Shown: in pieces, positions 10,301 to 22,756 of the stretch
Layout of the letters: each line of letters starts with the position of its first letter
Numbering within the stretch: the stretch's first letter is position 1
Source of the DNA: Serripes groenlandicus
Taxonomy: Eukaryota > Mollusca > Bivalvia > Cardiida > Cardiidae
Direction: 5' to 3'
DNA: 64,000 nucleotides
Assembly (NCBI GenBank): GCA_031761405.1
Contig: JASEVX010000011.1
Location: forward strand, 17,109,609-17,173,608
The notes under the pieces: model-generated
What the model was told of the DNA's origin: nothing
Databases searched by the model: none
The model's input: the letters and a program-made list of their open reading frames with translations, nothing else
Position numbers and translations under genes: made by a program

Positions 10301-13300
10301 TCATATACCGTTCAACATTTCCAAATGAAACAACTTAATTAGTACACATGTTTCAAGGAACAATACACTTGTCTATAAGAAGTTTCATAACTCTGGCTTT
10401 GATAATTATTCAGAAATGCCCCTTTTTCAACTTAGAAAAAATGAGATTGGCGTTCGCATGTGTGCGCTCTTGTTATCACATTGATGTACATTTTTATCCA
10501 GACGAGGAAGTTTTGTCATAGAATCAACCTAAACTATATAATATTCTAGGTGTGAGTTTGGACTATTCCAAAACCATTTATGTAAGATAAAGGGTTAAGT
10601 AGACAATTACTAGTAATACATCATCAATAGCATGGTTCACACTTGTCCCCTCTGGTCTGTCCTATCCAGTAATGGTTTTCACATAGAATTCAAGTATGGC
10701 TGGGTTTGAGTAAGGAATATATTATTCACACCATAAACTTGCGCGGCCTACCACTCTCTGGGCGGTTTTTGTCCCCGGATTTTGATAGAAAAATAGAATT
10801 ATCATTAACAGTTTGTTTCCCCTGATTAAGAATAATTAACCCTTTCCAATTGTGGACACTTTCTGACACCTCTGCAGCATATGACTTATGCCACAAGGTT
10901 TAAAACTCTTTTCAATAGTTACACTTAGATTTACAGATATTTTTCATATTTTCCATATTTTGGCTTAGACACTTTAAAAGTTGTCTGCTGCAGATTTGTT
11001 GTATATGGGAAAGGGTTAAGAGGGGTCTTCTTTTCATGCATCTGAGGAAATAATTGTAATATTAACCCCTTCCCACATACAATAAATCTGATGGCGACAA
11101 ATTTGAATTTTTCAAATCCAAAATAAGCCCTGTAATGATGGTATGGTAATTAAATAAGAGTTGAAGCCTTTGTGACAAATGGAGACCTTTGCTCATTATG
11201 AGCAATAACTCCTTTTGCCACATTGATTTCAAAAGTCTTCTGCCACAGGCCTCAAATGTTGTCTTTACCGGGAGAAAAGGGTTGGGCGAAGAGTTGGCAC
11301 TGCCATCAGCATGGTGTGACATTTTTCGTCAAAATCAATTTCCGGACGTATCTTTTCTCATTATGAAGAGTGTTTGGGAATTCCCTGTGTTTCACCCATG
11401 ATCCTTTATCATGGAATAATTCTCCACGTTCCTCGATCTCGGGGGACGGGGGCAACCGTCGAAACATGCCTTGTAAACAAAAAATTGCGGGTCCCCAGCG
11501 AGGCGTTTGTTAAGATTATTGAGCCATTGTGTATACTTATAAAGTGGTAAATTTTCTTTAATGGGGGGACTAGTGTCACTTTGTCTTTCAAGCCTTTCCG
11601 CATTTGCAGCAGACAACTTTTATCAATATTCAGGGAAAATGATTGATTGTTTGATGTTTTATTCCACTGTAACCCTTTCCCACATACAACAAATCTGCTG
11701 CAGATGACTTTGAACATATTATGTCAAAAAATAGAAACCTCCTGCACCCAAGCTGGATGCTTTACCACCGAGGCAGTCTCAGGGAAAATATGGGAAACTT
11801 TTCAAATGACTATAATTATTTAACAAGTTTTTAACATTTATGCTCATAATGTGCAATTTCAACTTTTGCCACAATGTTTTCAATAGTTGTGTGCTATAGA
11901 AGAATTAATATGTTCCTTCATGTGGAAATGGGTATCAGTGGTTGCTTGTTGTAATGTTGCTTGTTCTCATATCTTTAGAAACATCTAATGGAAGACATCC
12001 AAATATTTGAAAAAATTGCAAGTATTAATTTGATGCTAGGGAGAACACATTGCTGAAACTTCACCCTTTTCCCATATTGTGTGTTGAAGATGTCTCCTGC
12101 ATTAGGCATCTAAAACTGTCTGTATCAGAGAAGGGTTTAACCCATGAATTGCCATGCCATATTTAGACTGTTCCATTGACATAGCAAAGGGGTTAATAGA
12201 ACAGAAAGTCTAGACAATTAGTAATATACCAGTAATACAGACTGGAAATAAAACAGTTGGTGGTGGGAAAAAAGTGCTTAATATGAGTCGGCTCTCCTTT
12301 TCCAAAGATATATTAAAAAGAAAGGCCTTCTGTACATGCTTATCCCCACCCCCCGTGTTGGTGTTTAATCTGATGCCTCTGTTCAGACACATTTTTGAAA
12401 AGTTTGTGGCAAAAGGAGAAATTGCTAGTTCCTTTAGCCACAATACTTTTGATCAATTCTATTTAATTATTACACTTCAATATTTTTGCCTATGTGTCTT
12501 CTGCTGCTGATTTGCTGTATTTGGGAAAGAGATAAGCATTTGTTTCCACAGGCCGGCCCATTTCGAGCCATCTAAAGCAGTCTGCTCTTAAAAACATTTT
12601 GTCGGAAGAAGAAATTGCTCAAATGTTAGAACTGTAATCTAAACAAAAAATACTTTCATCTACATTTTCCATATTTTGTCCGGGAGGTTTTAAAAGTTGG
12701 ATGTGTTAAAAGTCGTCTTCTGTAGATTTCTTGTATGTTTGAAAGTGTTAACCCTTTTCCCACTTGTAGAAGCATTTTGTAGAATCTGCAGTTACGACGC
12801 CTAACAAATTGCAACAAAAGGTGAAATTTCTCACTTACATTATGAGCAATTTTACCTTTTATAACAATGGTTTCAAGTCTATTAACCCTTTCCCTCATAC
12901 GACAATTCTGCAGCAGACGACTTTGAACATATTTTCTCAAAAAATAAAAAATCTCCATAATTGAATGGATAACCTATGACTAAAAAGTGGAAAACATTGT
13001 GGCTAAAGGACTCTCTGCAGCAGACGGCTTTTTGAAAACATAGTGACAAAAGAAAAAATTGCTCAAAATGAGCAATTTCTCCTTTTGCCACAATGTTTTT
13101 TCCAATGTTAGTCATAGGTTATCCATTCAATTTTTTTTTGACAAAATATGTTCAAAGTCGTCTGCTACAGAATTGTCCTATGAGGGAAAGGGTTAACCTT
13201 TTCCCACATACAACAAATCTGCAGCCAAAAGAAATTGATCACTCCCTTTAAATGAAAGTATATACAATACTTGAATCAATTTGAAAACATGGTGACAAAT

Positions 13301-16300
13301 GGAGAAATTGCTCGATTTGAACAATTTCTTCTTTTGTCACCATGTTTTCAAAAAGCCGTCTGCTGCAGGGCGTCGAAAGGGTTAACAAAGGAAACACTGT
13401 GCTTTTTACTGAATTACTGTTGAAAGTGGTCTAAATCACCATTCTTTGGATGCAGACTTTAAATGATAGCTGAATTACTGATTTAATCATTGAAATTAAA
13501 AGACTGTTCAAAAATGGGATTATGAAATGGGATCCACATTATGTACTGTTATTGCAATATGAGCTGTTTCTGTCTGGGGTTCGTAGGAAGTTATGCATTA
13601 TTCTAGATCTTAAATTAAGTTCAAATTTCAGTCTGTTGGAAGACTGGAATTGAATTAATACAGTTTTTGAAATGAAACATGTTATTTTCAAATTTATTAT
13701 ACAGACTTACAGACAGATGAAATATTGTGTAGAGTTTCTCTCTTAACAATCTACTAGATTTGATATTTTATAGAGTTGTCTGCTTTGAAAACTTTAGAGG
13801 AGCAAAAAATACTTTGAGGAAATTGTGAATCATGTTTTTGTGTTAAAAAATATCCATTGTGGAAAAATGGAGAAATTGTTTGTTTTGCACGGTTTCTCCT
13901 TTTACCACCATGTTTTCACTTATTCAGAGACATTTTTTCTGTGAGACAGAAGAAAAAATGAGCAATTTCATCTTTGGCCACAATGTTTTCAAAAGTCGCC
14001 TGCTGCTATTGTGTCAAAATGCGTCTGCAGGTGGGAAAGGGTTAATTTATAAGAAAGATCATTATGGACCATTTTCACTTCTATTTTCATTTAATTATGG
14101 ACATGTGCTCTCTTTCTCGTGTCCTATTTGTATAGCCAGTAAAAACAGGCATTCCAAGCTACCTAGATGATTATGAAACCAGGGATTCCAATTAAATGAC
14201 GCGGCATATTGTTATGAAAATAGCGGGAGATTTGATATTCCAAAGTACTTACCGAGGGCTTTTTGTAGAGCTTAGTTATCTATCGGATAATAACTCATCG
14301 ACAACGCAAAGAGAACATTACAGATGCTGTGTTTTTATCCACAGTTAACTTAGCAAAACATATTGTAACAGGTCGGAAACCTGGCATCTGTCTGTTGCAA
14401 TATAAAGCTATCAAAAACCGGGGCAATCTGCGATTGTAATTAACCATATGATTGCTAGCTTAAGAGTTGAAAACAGGCTCAGCGGAAAAGGGCACCGAGA
14501 AATGGGTGTTAAACCTTTCCCTCATACAACAATTCTGCAGCAGACGACATTGAATATATTTTGTCAAATTATGGGAAATCTCTATAATTGAATGGATAAC
14601 CTATGACTAAAAGTGGAAAACATTGGCAAAAGGAGAAATTGCTATGTTTTCAAAAAGTCGTCTGCGGCAGAGGCATCAGAAAGCGTCTATATGAGGTAAA
14701 GGGTTAAATGCCAATATGTAGATATTTTACTGTTAATGTCTGGTTAAAGATTTGAATTGGGTTTTGAAATTTAAACCCTTGCCCACATACAACTAAATTT
14801 CAGCAGAATCCTTTGAACAGATCAAAATTTGGAAAATATAAGTATCATAGTGAGAAAATTATGTTTTCCTTTACCAACAGTGATTGCCTGCTTTTATATC
14901 GATCAAATTTGACTTCCATATGTTTTTAATTAGGAGAATTACTAATTAGCATTAAAATATAGTGAAAGGTTGATAGCTAGCAAGCATATTGATGACATTT
15001 ATTATTGATTGATAAACGACATCCTGCTGTATGCAAATTAAACAGCATTTGCTTTCTGTGCAATACATTGCTGCCACACCCATCTCACTTTACCTGACTT
15101 TAACCCTTTCCCTCATATAGACGCGTTCGGACGCCTCTGCATGCAATTTCTCCTTTTGCCACAATGTTTTCCACTTTTTGTCATAGGTTATCCATTCAGT
15201 TATGGAGATTTTCTATGTTTTGACAAAATATGTTCAAAGTCGTCTGCTGCAGAATTGTCGTATGAGGGACAGGGTTAAAGCAGACGGCGTTTTGAAAACA
15301 TAGTGACAAAAGAAGAAATTGCACAGAACGTGCAATTTCTCCTTTTGTCACAATGTTTTCCACTTTTAGTCATAGGTTATCCATCTGACAAAATACGTTC
15401 AAAGTCGTCTGCTGCAGAATTGTCGTATGAGCGTAAGGGTTAAACAACATTAACTTTTGTACTATGATATGTATGACCTTACTTCCATTGCAAACACTGT
15501 AGACCAAGATCAGTCTGCATTTTCAAGCAGTCTTATCTTGGTCCATATTGTTCGCTACACATTGGTCAATATTTAACCCTTTTCCTCATATAGACACTTT
15601 CTGACGCCTCTGCAGCAGACAGCTTTTTTGAAAACATAGTGTCAAAAGAAGAAATTGCTCAAAACAAGCCATTTCTCCTTTAACCCTTTCCCTCATACGA
15701 CAATTCTGCAGCTGACGACTTTAAACATGTTTTGTCAAAACATAGAAAATATCTATAATTGAATGGATAACCTATGACTAAAAGTGGAAAACATAGTGGC
15801 AAAAGGAGAAATTGCTCGTTTTGAGCAATTTCTTCTTTTGTCGCCATGTTTTCAAAAAGCCGTCTGCTGCAGAGGCGTCAGAAAGCGTCTATATGAGGGA
15901 AAGGGTTAACTCCTAGGGTATGGGTACCCGTACCAATCTATAGTGACTTGGTATTTGAATACCTACAAGATGGGGTCTCAATGTCAGACATGGATTATAG
16001 AATATGAAATGCGCTGCCCAGTATCTAGAACTCTGGGGTTGTTCAAATGGGTATAATGGATTAGTTCAAGTTCTTGTTTATGCTTCCCAGAAGATGGTTG
16101 CAGCAGGTGTTCTTATTGACTCTTTAATCTCGGGGGGGGGGGGGAGGGGAGGGGAAAAAAACCCACTAAAATATGTTGTCGGGACTTTCCCACATACAAC
16201 ACTTCTGAGGTAGACAACTTTGAAAATAACTAGGCTAAAGGTTATAAAAGTGTGTTTATAGAGTTCACCCTTTCCCTCATACGACAATTCTGCAGCAGAC

Positions 16301-19300
16301 GACTTTGAACGTATTTTGTCAAAACATAGAAATTCTCCATAATTGAATGGCTATATAACCTATGACTAAAAGTGGAAAACATTGTGGCAAAAGGAGAAAT
16401 TGCACGTTTTGTGCAATTTCTTCTTTTGTCACTATGTTTTCAAAAGGCCGTCTGCTGCAGAGGCGTCAGAAAGCGTCTATATGAGGGAAAGGGTTAAGTG
16501 TTTATAGAGTTTTCAATTTTGTGCCAAATAGTTATCAAAGGTGTCTGCTGCAGATTTGTTGTATGTGGGAATAAATTAAATATTACATATTCAATCATAA
16601 TTGTTCTATTTCGATAAAAAGAAGTTTCTGCCGCTTTCTCGCACAAATCAACTAAAATTAAAAACTTACTCTGAATTCCTTATTTGACGAGTTATTAGTC
16701 CCCTACCGGCGTGCCGAAGGGGACTATTAGGTTTGCAGTCCATCTGTCAGTCAGTCAGTCAGTCAGTCCGGCAAATTTTTGTCTGGAGCATATCTCCAAA
16801 ACTGTACTAGCTATGGCTATGAAATTCCATATGTGGATACATCTCATCAATGCGGAGTGCAGTGCATATGAACCATAACTCTTGCTTCCCTAATCTTTGA
16901 GTTATTTCCCTTTCTTTATTTTCATACTTGATTTTTGTCCGGAGCATATCTCCAAAACTGTACTAGCTATGGTTATGAAATTTCACACATGGATGCATCT
17001 TATCAAGGGGGAGTGCAGTGGACATGAACCATAACTCTTGCTTGCCTAATTTTTGAGTTATTTCCCTTTCTTTATTTTCATACTTGATTTTTGTCCGGAG
17101 CATATCTCCATAACTATACTAGCTATGGCTATGAAATTTCACACATGAATACATCGTATCAAGGGGGAGTGCAGTGGACATGAACCATAACTCTTGCTTG
17201 CCTAATTTTTGAGTTATTTCCCTTTCTTTATTTTCATACTTGATTTTTGTCCGGAGCATATCTCCAAAACTGTACTAGCTATGGTTATGAAATTTCACAC
17301 ATGGATGCATCTCATCAAGGGGGAGTGCAGTGGACATGAACCATAACTCTTGCTTGCCTAATTTTTGAGTTATTTCCCTTTCTTTATTTTCATACTTGAT
17401 TTTTGTCCGGAGCATATCTCCATAACTATACTAGCTATGGCTATGAAATTTCACACATGAATACATCGTATCAAGAGGGAGTGCAGTGGACATGAACCAT
17501 AACTCTTGCTTGCCTAATTTTTGAGTTATTTCCCTTTCTTTATTTTCATACTTGATTTTTGTCCGGAGCATATCTCCATAACTATACTAGCTATGGCTAT
17601 GAAATTTCACACATGAATACATCGTATCAAGGGGGAGTGCAGTGCACATGAACCATAACTCTTGCTTCCCTAATTTTTGAGTTATTTCCCTTTCTTTATT
17701 TTCATACTTTATTGTCTTGATATACCTAAACATTGGGTTGCTATGACAACAGAAACAGACTCAAAAGTGCAAACCGGTAGGGGACTATGGTATTGCTTGC
17801 AATCCTCCAGTTACTTGTTACTTATGTTACATAAAACATTACAGGAACAGTTTCAAGTCCCCATCTTTCATATGCTGGAAGTTATAAGCCGTCAAAAAAT
17901 TCCCACATATAACAAATCTGGAAAAATCATGGAAACTGTATAAATGAAAAAACGTTTATTGAATAAAGTTGGAACTATTGTGGCAAAAGAAAGAATTGCT
18001 CATTATTTCCAAAAGTCCTCTGCTGCAAGTGGCATCAGAAAGCAGTTGTATATTGGAAAGGGTTAATATTTTTCTTGTCCCTGTGTTTGTTTCTACAAAT
18101 CTTTTTTTTAATAGTATGTGTTATATTTATGTTTCTTTTTTTATTTTCAGTGGACATCAGTTCTGGTAGTGACTCGGACAATGATTCTGAAGACAGCGAT
18201 GGTGTAGAGAGCGGATATCGATGCCATAACTGTCTCGTTACTGGTAAATATTGTCTCATCTCAAATATAATAGGGCGTAGTATAGCTTAACCCACATACA
18301 ATAAATCTGCAGCAGACGTCTTTGAAATTATCAAGTCAAAAATATAGAAAATCTCTATAAATGAGGGTATATTTACTGAACAAATTTGAAAAAATTGTGG
18401 CAAAAAGAGAAATTGATTGTTTTGAGCAATTTCTTCTTTTGTCACAATGTTTTCAAAAAGTCGTCTGCTGCAGAGGCGTCAGAAAATGTCTATATGTGGA
18501 AAAGGGTAAAATGCTGACCTCAGGTATTATGGGTGTGAATCCATTGGCTTCAAAAGTTCGGTCTACAATAAATGCAATCCCTGATGCAGAAGAACATAAT
18601 GCCTCTGTTGCATATATTTGTGTAACCCTTTCCAACTTACAGACATATTTGTAGCAGACGACAAAAAAACAATACAGTCACTCCTGTGCTAAAGACCACT
18701 TTGGAATAGCAATTCTCTGTCTTTAACCCTTTCCCTCATACGGCAATTCTGCAGCAGACGACTTTGAACGTATTTTGTCACATGGATAACCTATGACTAA
18801 AAGTGGAAAACATAGTGGCAAAAGGAGAAATTGCACGTTCTGTGCAATTTCTTCTTTTGTCACTATGTTTTCAAAAAGCTGTCTGCTTTAACCCTTTCCC
18901 TCATACGGCAATTCTGAAGCAGACGACTTTGAACATATTTTGTCAAAAAATAGAAAATCTCTATAATTGAATGGATAACCTATGACTAAACGTGGAAAAC
19001 ATTGTGGCAAAAGGAGAAATTGCACGTTTTGTGCAATTTCTTCTTTTGTCACTATGTTTTCAAATAGCCGTCTGCTGCAAAGGCGTCAGAAAGCGTCTAT
19101 ATGAGGGAAAGGGTTAACAACAACACTTTTAGTTTCCCAATTACTCATTTCCTGCATAAATAACCCTGCAATTGAAGACCAACTATGAACAAAGACCAGA
19201 TTGTTCCTGTGGATGGTCTTAAAATACAGATTCCACTGTAGTGACAAAATGAGAAACTGCTCATAATGAGCAACTTCTCCTTTTGCCACAATGTTTCTAA

Positions 19301-22300
19301 CTTTACAGAAATTGTGCTGTCTAAAAGAGAGATTTCCTGTTTGTTGTCCCAGATGTTTTCAAAGTCATTTCAGGCAGATGGTTGTTGTATAATATGGGAA
19401 ATGATTAAAAGCATCAGATGAGAAAATAGCAATTTCAAATGCTATGATGTGGCCTATGTTAACCTATGTTAACCCTTTCCCACATACGATAATTCTGCAG
19501 CAGACTACTTTGAACATATTTTGTCGAAAAATAGAAAATCTCTAAAATTGAATGGATATGACTAAAAGTGGAAAACTTTGTGGCAAAAGGAGAAATTGCT
19601 TGTTTTGAGCAATTTCTTCTTTTGTCACTGTTTTCAAAAAGCGGTCTGCTGCAGAGGCATCAGAAAGCGTCTATGTGAGGAAAAGGGTTAACCCTTACCC
19701 ACATATAGATGCTTTTTGACGCATTTGCAGCAGACGACTTTTGCAAACACTGGCAAAAGGAGAAATTGCCAAAATGTAAGTCATCTGCTAAAGACTTGCT
19801 CTATGTGGGAAAGGGTTAACTTTTTTCGTCTGCTATATTGTCGTCTGCAAAATTTGAAAAAAATATTTATTTTCCCCAAATGTTTACTGAAATTGAATCG
19901 GAGTGACAAACAGTTTGGATCTCAGATCAGTCCCCAAGTTTTGTGGCGACTGATCTGGATCCAAACTGTTTGCAAATGTCATCAACGGTTGACAAAACCC
20001 GCTGCTAGCCTGCTAAGAGTTAACTTTTCTCCCATGATCAGATAAAATTTGAAATTGTTACACTGTAAATCAGCCATTTCATCCTTTCCTACAATGATCT
20101 CTACTCTATTAAGATTTCTTACTGTCTTCTTCATGTTCTATTAAATTTTGGTCTAAATCTCACTTGCATAATTATGCAGTCAAACCTGGCTATAAAGACC
20201 ACCTTTGATTAGCAATTACCTGTCTATAGCAACCACACTTAATTATATGACACTGTAATTAAAGACCACATGTGAACAATGGCCAGGTTGTTCTCTTCCC
20301 ATATGTGGTCTTTTAATACAGGTTGGACTCAGTATATATATTTTTATATATATGGTTAAATACGAATTAAGTCCCCAGTGAGAGAAGTTATTGTCACTGG
20401 ATGAAAAATCAACATTGAAATACTGTCTAAACTCCAATGTCCCATTTCTACTGCATTTAGAACAAAAGTTTTTTATCTATCTAGGGCTTTATTCCATCTG
20501 ACAGAAAATCTATAACTCCCTGGCAGAATTGTATTTCACGTAAAACACATTTATCAGCGTAATCGCTTCTCAAGTCTTTTCTCATACAATTCCGCTTTTC
20601 TTTAAATTTGATTTGAATATTCCAAAGTTTTGGAACTATGCATGCCAGTGAGTTATGGCGGAACAGTCCTGTAAGATCCGAGCTCTAGCTAGCTGTACCC
20701 TTTCCCATATACAACAGATCTGCAGCAGACAACTTTGGAAAGATTTAGCAAAAACATACTAAAATCCTCTTTAAATGAATATTTGGTTATTGTATAGAGT
20801 TGAAAACAATGTTTTCAAAAAGTCGTTGACTGCAGACTCGGCAGAAAAGGGTCTGTTTGAGAGGAATTGGTTAACCCTTTCCCTCATATAGACGCTTTCT
20901 GACGCCTCTGCAGCAGACGGCTATTTGAAAACATAGTGACAAAAGAAGAAATTGCACAAAACATGCAATTTCTCCTTTTGACACAATGTTTTCCACTTTT
21001 AGTCATAGTTTATCCATTCAATTATGGACATTTTCTATGTTTTGACAAAATACGTTCAAAGTCGTCTGCTGCAGAATTGTCGTATGAGGGAAAGGGTTAA
21101 CAGGTCATGAGTTTGCATCCGGATTCTAAGCCAGCTTTCATTCCAATGATTCACAACTGTCATAGAGACGAGTGTATGGTTTTTTCCACCAATGGGCTGA
21201 AAAGTCTTTGTGGGAAAAGAAGCCGTTTTCTTTACTGATGCAAGCTAGACATCCAAGAAACACAAGATCAGGTAAACTGGTTGCCGTGATATAGCTGAAA
21301 TACTGTTGAAAGCAAAGAAACACATTTGGGTCGAACAGAACACAGTCAATTGTTTAACCTCTGTGGGGAGTTTTAGATTATGGCGAGGAAAAATGTTCTT
21401 TTCCTCAGTCCTAGATTAAAAGAGAATTTCACAACCCCAAATCCTTATATGACCCTCAAACCCTATGTTATGGGTACTTAAATGAATCGTCTAATTGATA
21501 TGATTCATTTGAGTACCCACAACATAGGGTTTAGTTGAGTCATAAGAGAGATATTGTTTCAGAAAAAACCTGTTTATACTCCTCTTTATATAGTCTTCTG
21601 CTTTTCCCTTCACTATTCACTTATTGCCCAACCAAACCCTAAATAACTCCATTTAATAATTAACCCTTTCCTTCATACGACAATTCTGCAGCAGACGACT
21701 TTAAACATATTTTGTCAAAACTTGGAAAATCTCTTTAATTGAATGGATAACCTATGACCAAAAGTGGAAAACATCGTGTCAAAAGGAGAAATTGCACGTT
21801 TTGTGCAATTTCTTCTTTTGTCACTATGTTTTCAAAAAGCTGTCGTCTGCTGCTGATTTGTTGTATGTGGGAAAGGGTTTTTAGAATGTGAAGATTGCAC
21901 CATATCTAGAGCTGTTGTTGTCTCTGACATTCTCAAGGTTGATTAAGCAGAGACCTGATGTCTGTAAAAGCAAGGACAAAGAATGGATTTTATTTACAAT
22001 GAAATTTTGAAAATAGACTTTTAATTGAAAGTGAAATAATGAATCTACAAAAAAACCAGACTGGGATATAGATTTTCTTTTGGGAAGTCTGAATTTCTGG
22101 ACTGGCACCCATCAAAGTCAAATTTAGAGTAAAAGAAGATATAAAACAGTAATAAAGGAAGGGAAAAAATGGATATTTCTCAGGAAATTTCCAAAAACAG
22201 AATTTTTTTCTGATGCGTTGGGGAAAAGTAAATTGGCATTTCGTTAGTATGTACATTATTACACTATACCGTGTGTAATAACATTTGGGGAGTTAGTAAG

Positions 22301-22701
22301 AGTAAAAAGTCTGTACGCCATTCCTTCTTCGCTCAATGAGATTTCCATATGGAATGGGTTACAACCATATGAGCCATCCCGCGAGAAAACCCAACATTGT
22401 GGACTCTGTGTAAAGTATAGTCCCAAATCAGCCTGAGCATGCTGCGCAGGCTTACCAGGATAGACACTTTTCGCCTCTTGTGGCTTTTCTGTTTCAGGAA
22501 TCATTACCTTATATACCTCGATCCCCATAAGACGGAATGTGTCCGCCCGGATAAATATTTATGCCTACTCCTTAACCATTTTCCCACCACTCAATGGAAG
22601 AACAGTTATATCTCCTTTTGTCACAATGTTTTGAAAACATTTCTACTCAAGGGGCATATGTTTTTGTTAGGAAAGGTTCAACTTTCATTATAAGAGATCT
22701 T

Positions 22702-22756
<55 letters not shown>

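Larger units (their letters stand above)
7337..18150 (+). other. RERE intron a-b (10.8 kb)
   Basis: Filled with Family 1 copies, two adjacent SINEs (9333-9812), a Family 6 array and worn repeats. Unique AT-rich stretches with nothing recognised: 7400-7800, 9010-9330, 9830-10270, 13390-13770, 14050-14500, 14710-15090. Confidence 0.7.
18673..19240 (-). mobile_element. Family 2 element split by two Family 1A copies
   Basis: Outer parts 18673-18722 (TACAGTCACTCCTGTGC) and 19118-19240 (ending TTCCACTGTA). The join at CTGTCT/TTAA/CAACAAC corresponds to CTGTCTATAGCAACC in intact copies. Confidence 0.82.

Noticed and set aside
11740..11785. GC-richer insert resembling the B-box side of a tRNA (GCTGGATGCTTTACCACC)
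   Set aside because: It looks like a short inverted SINE-head scrap, too small to assign.
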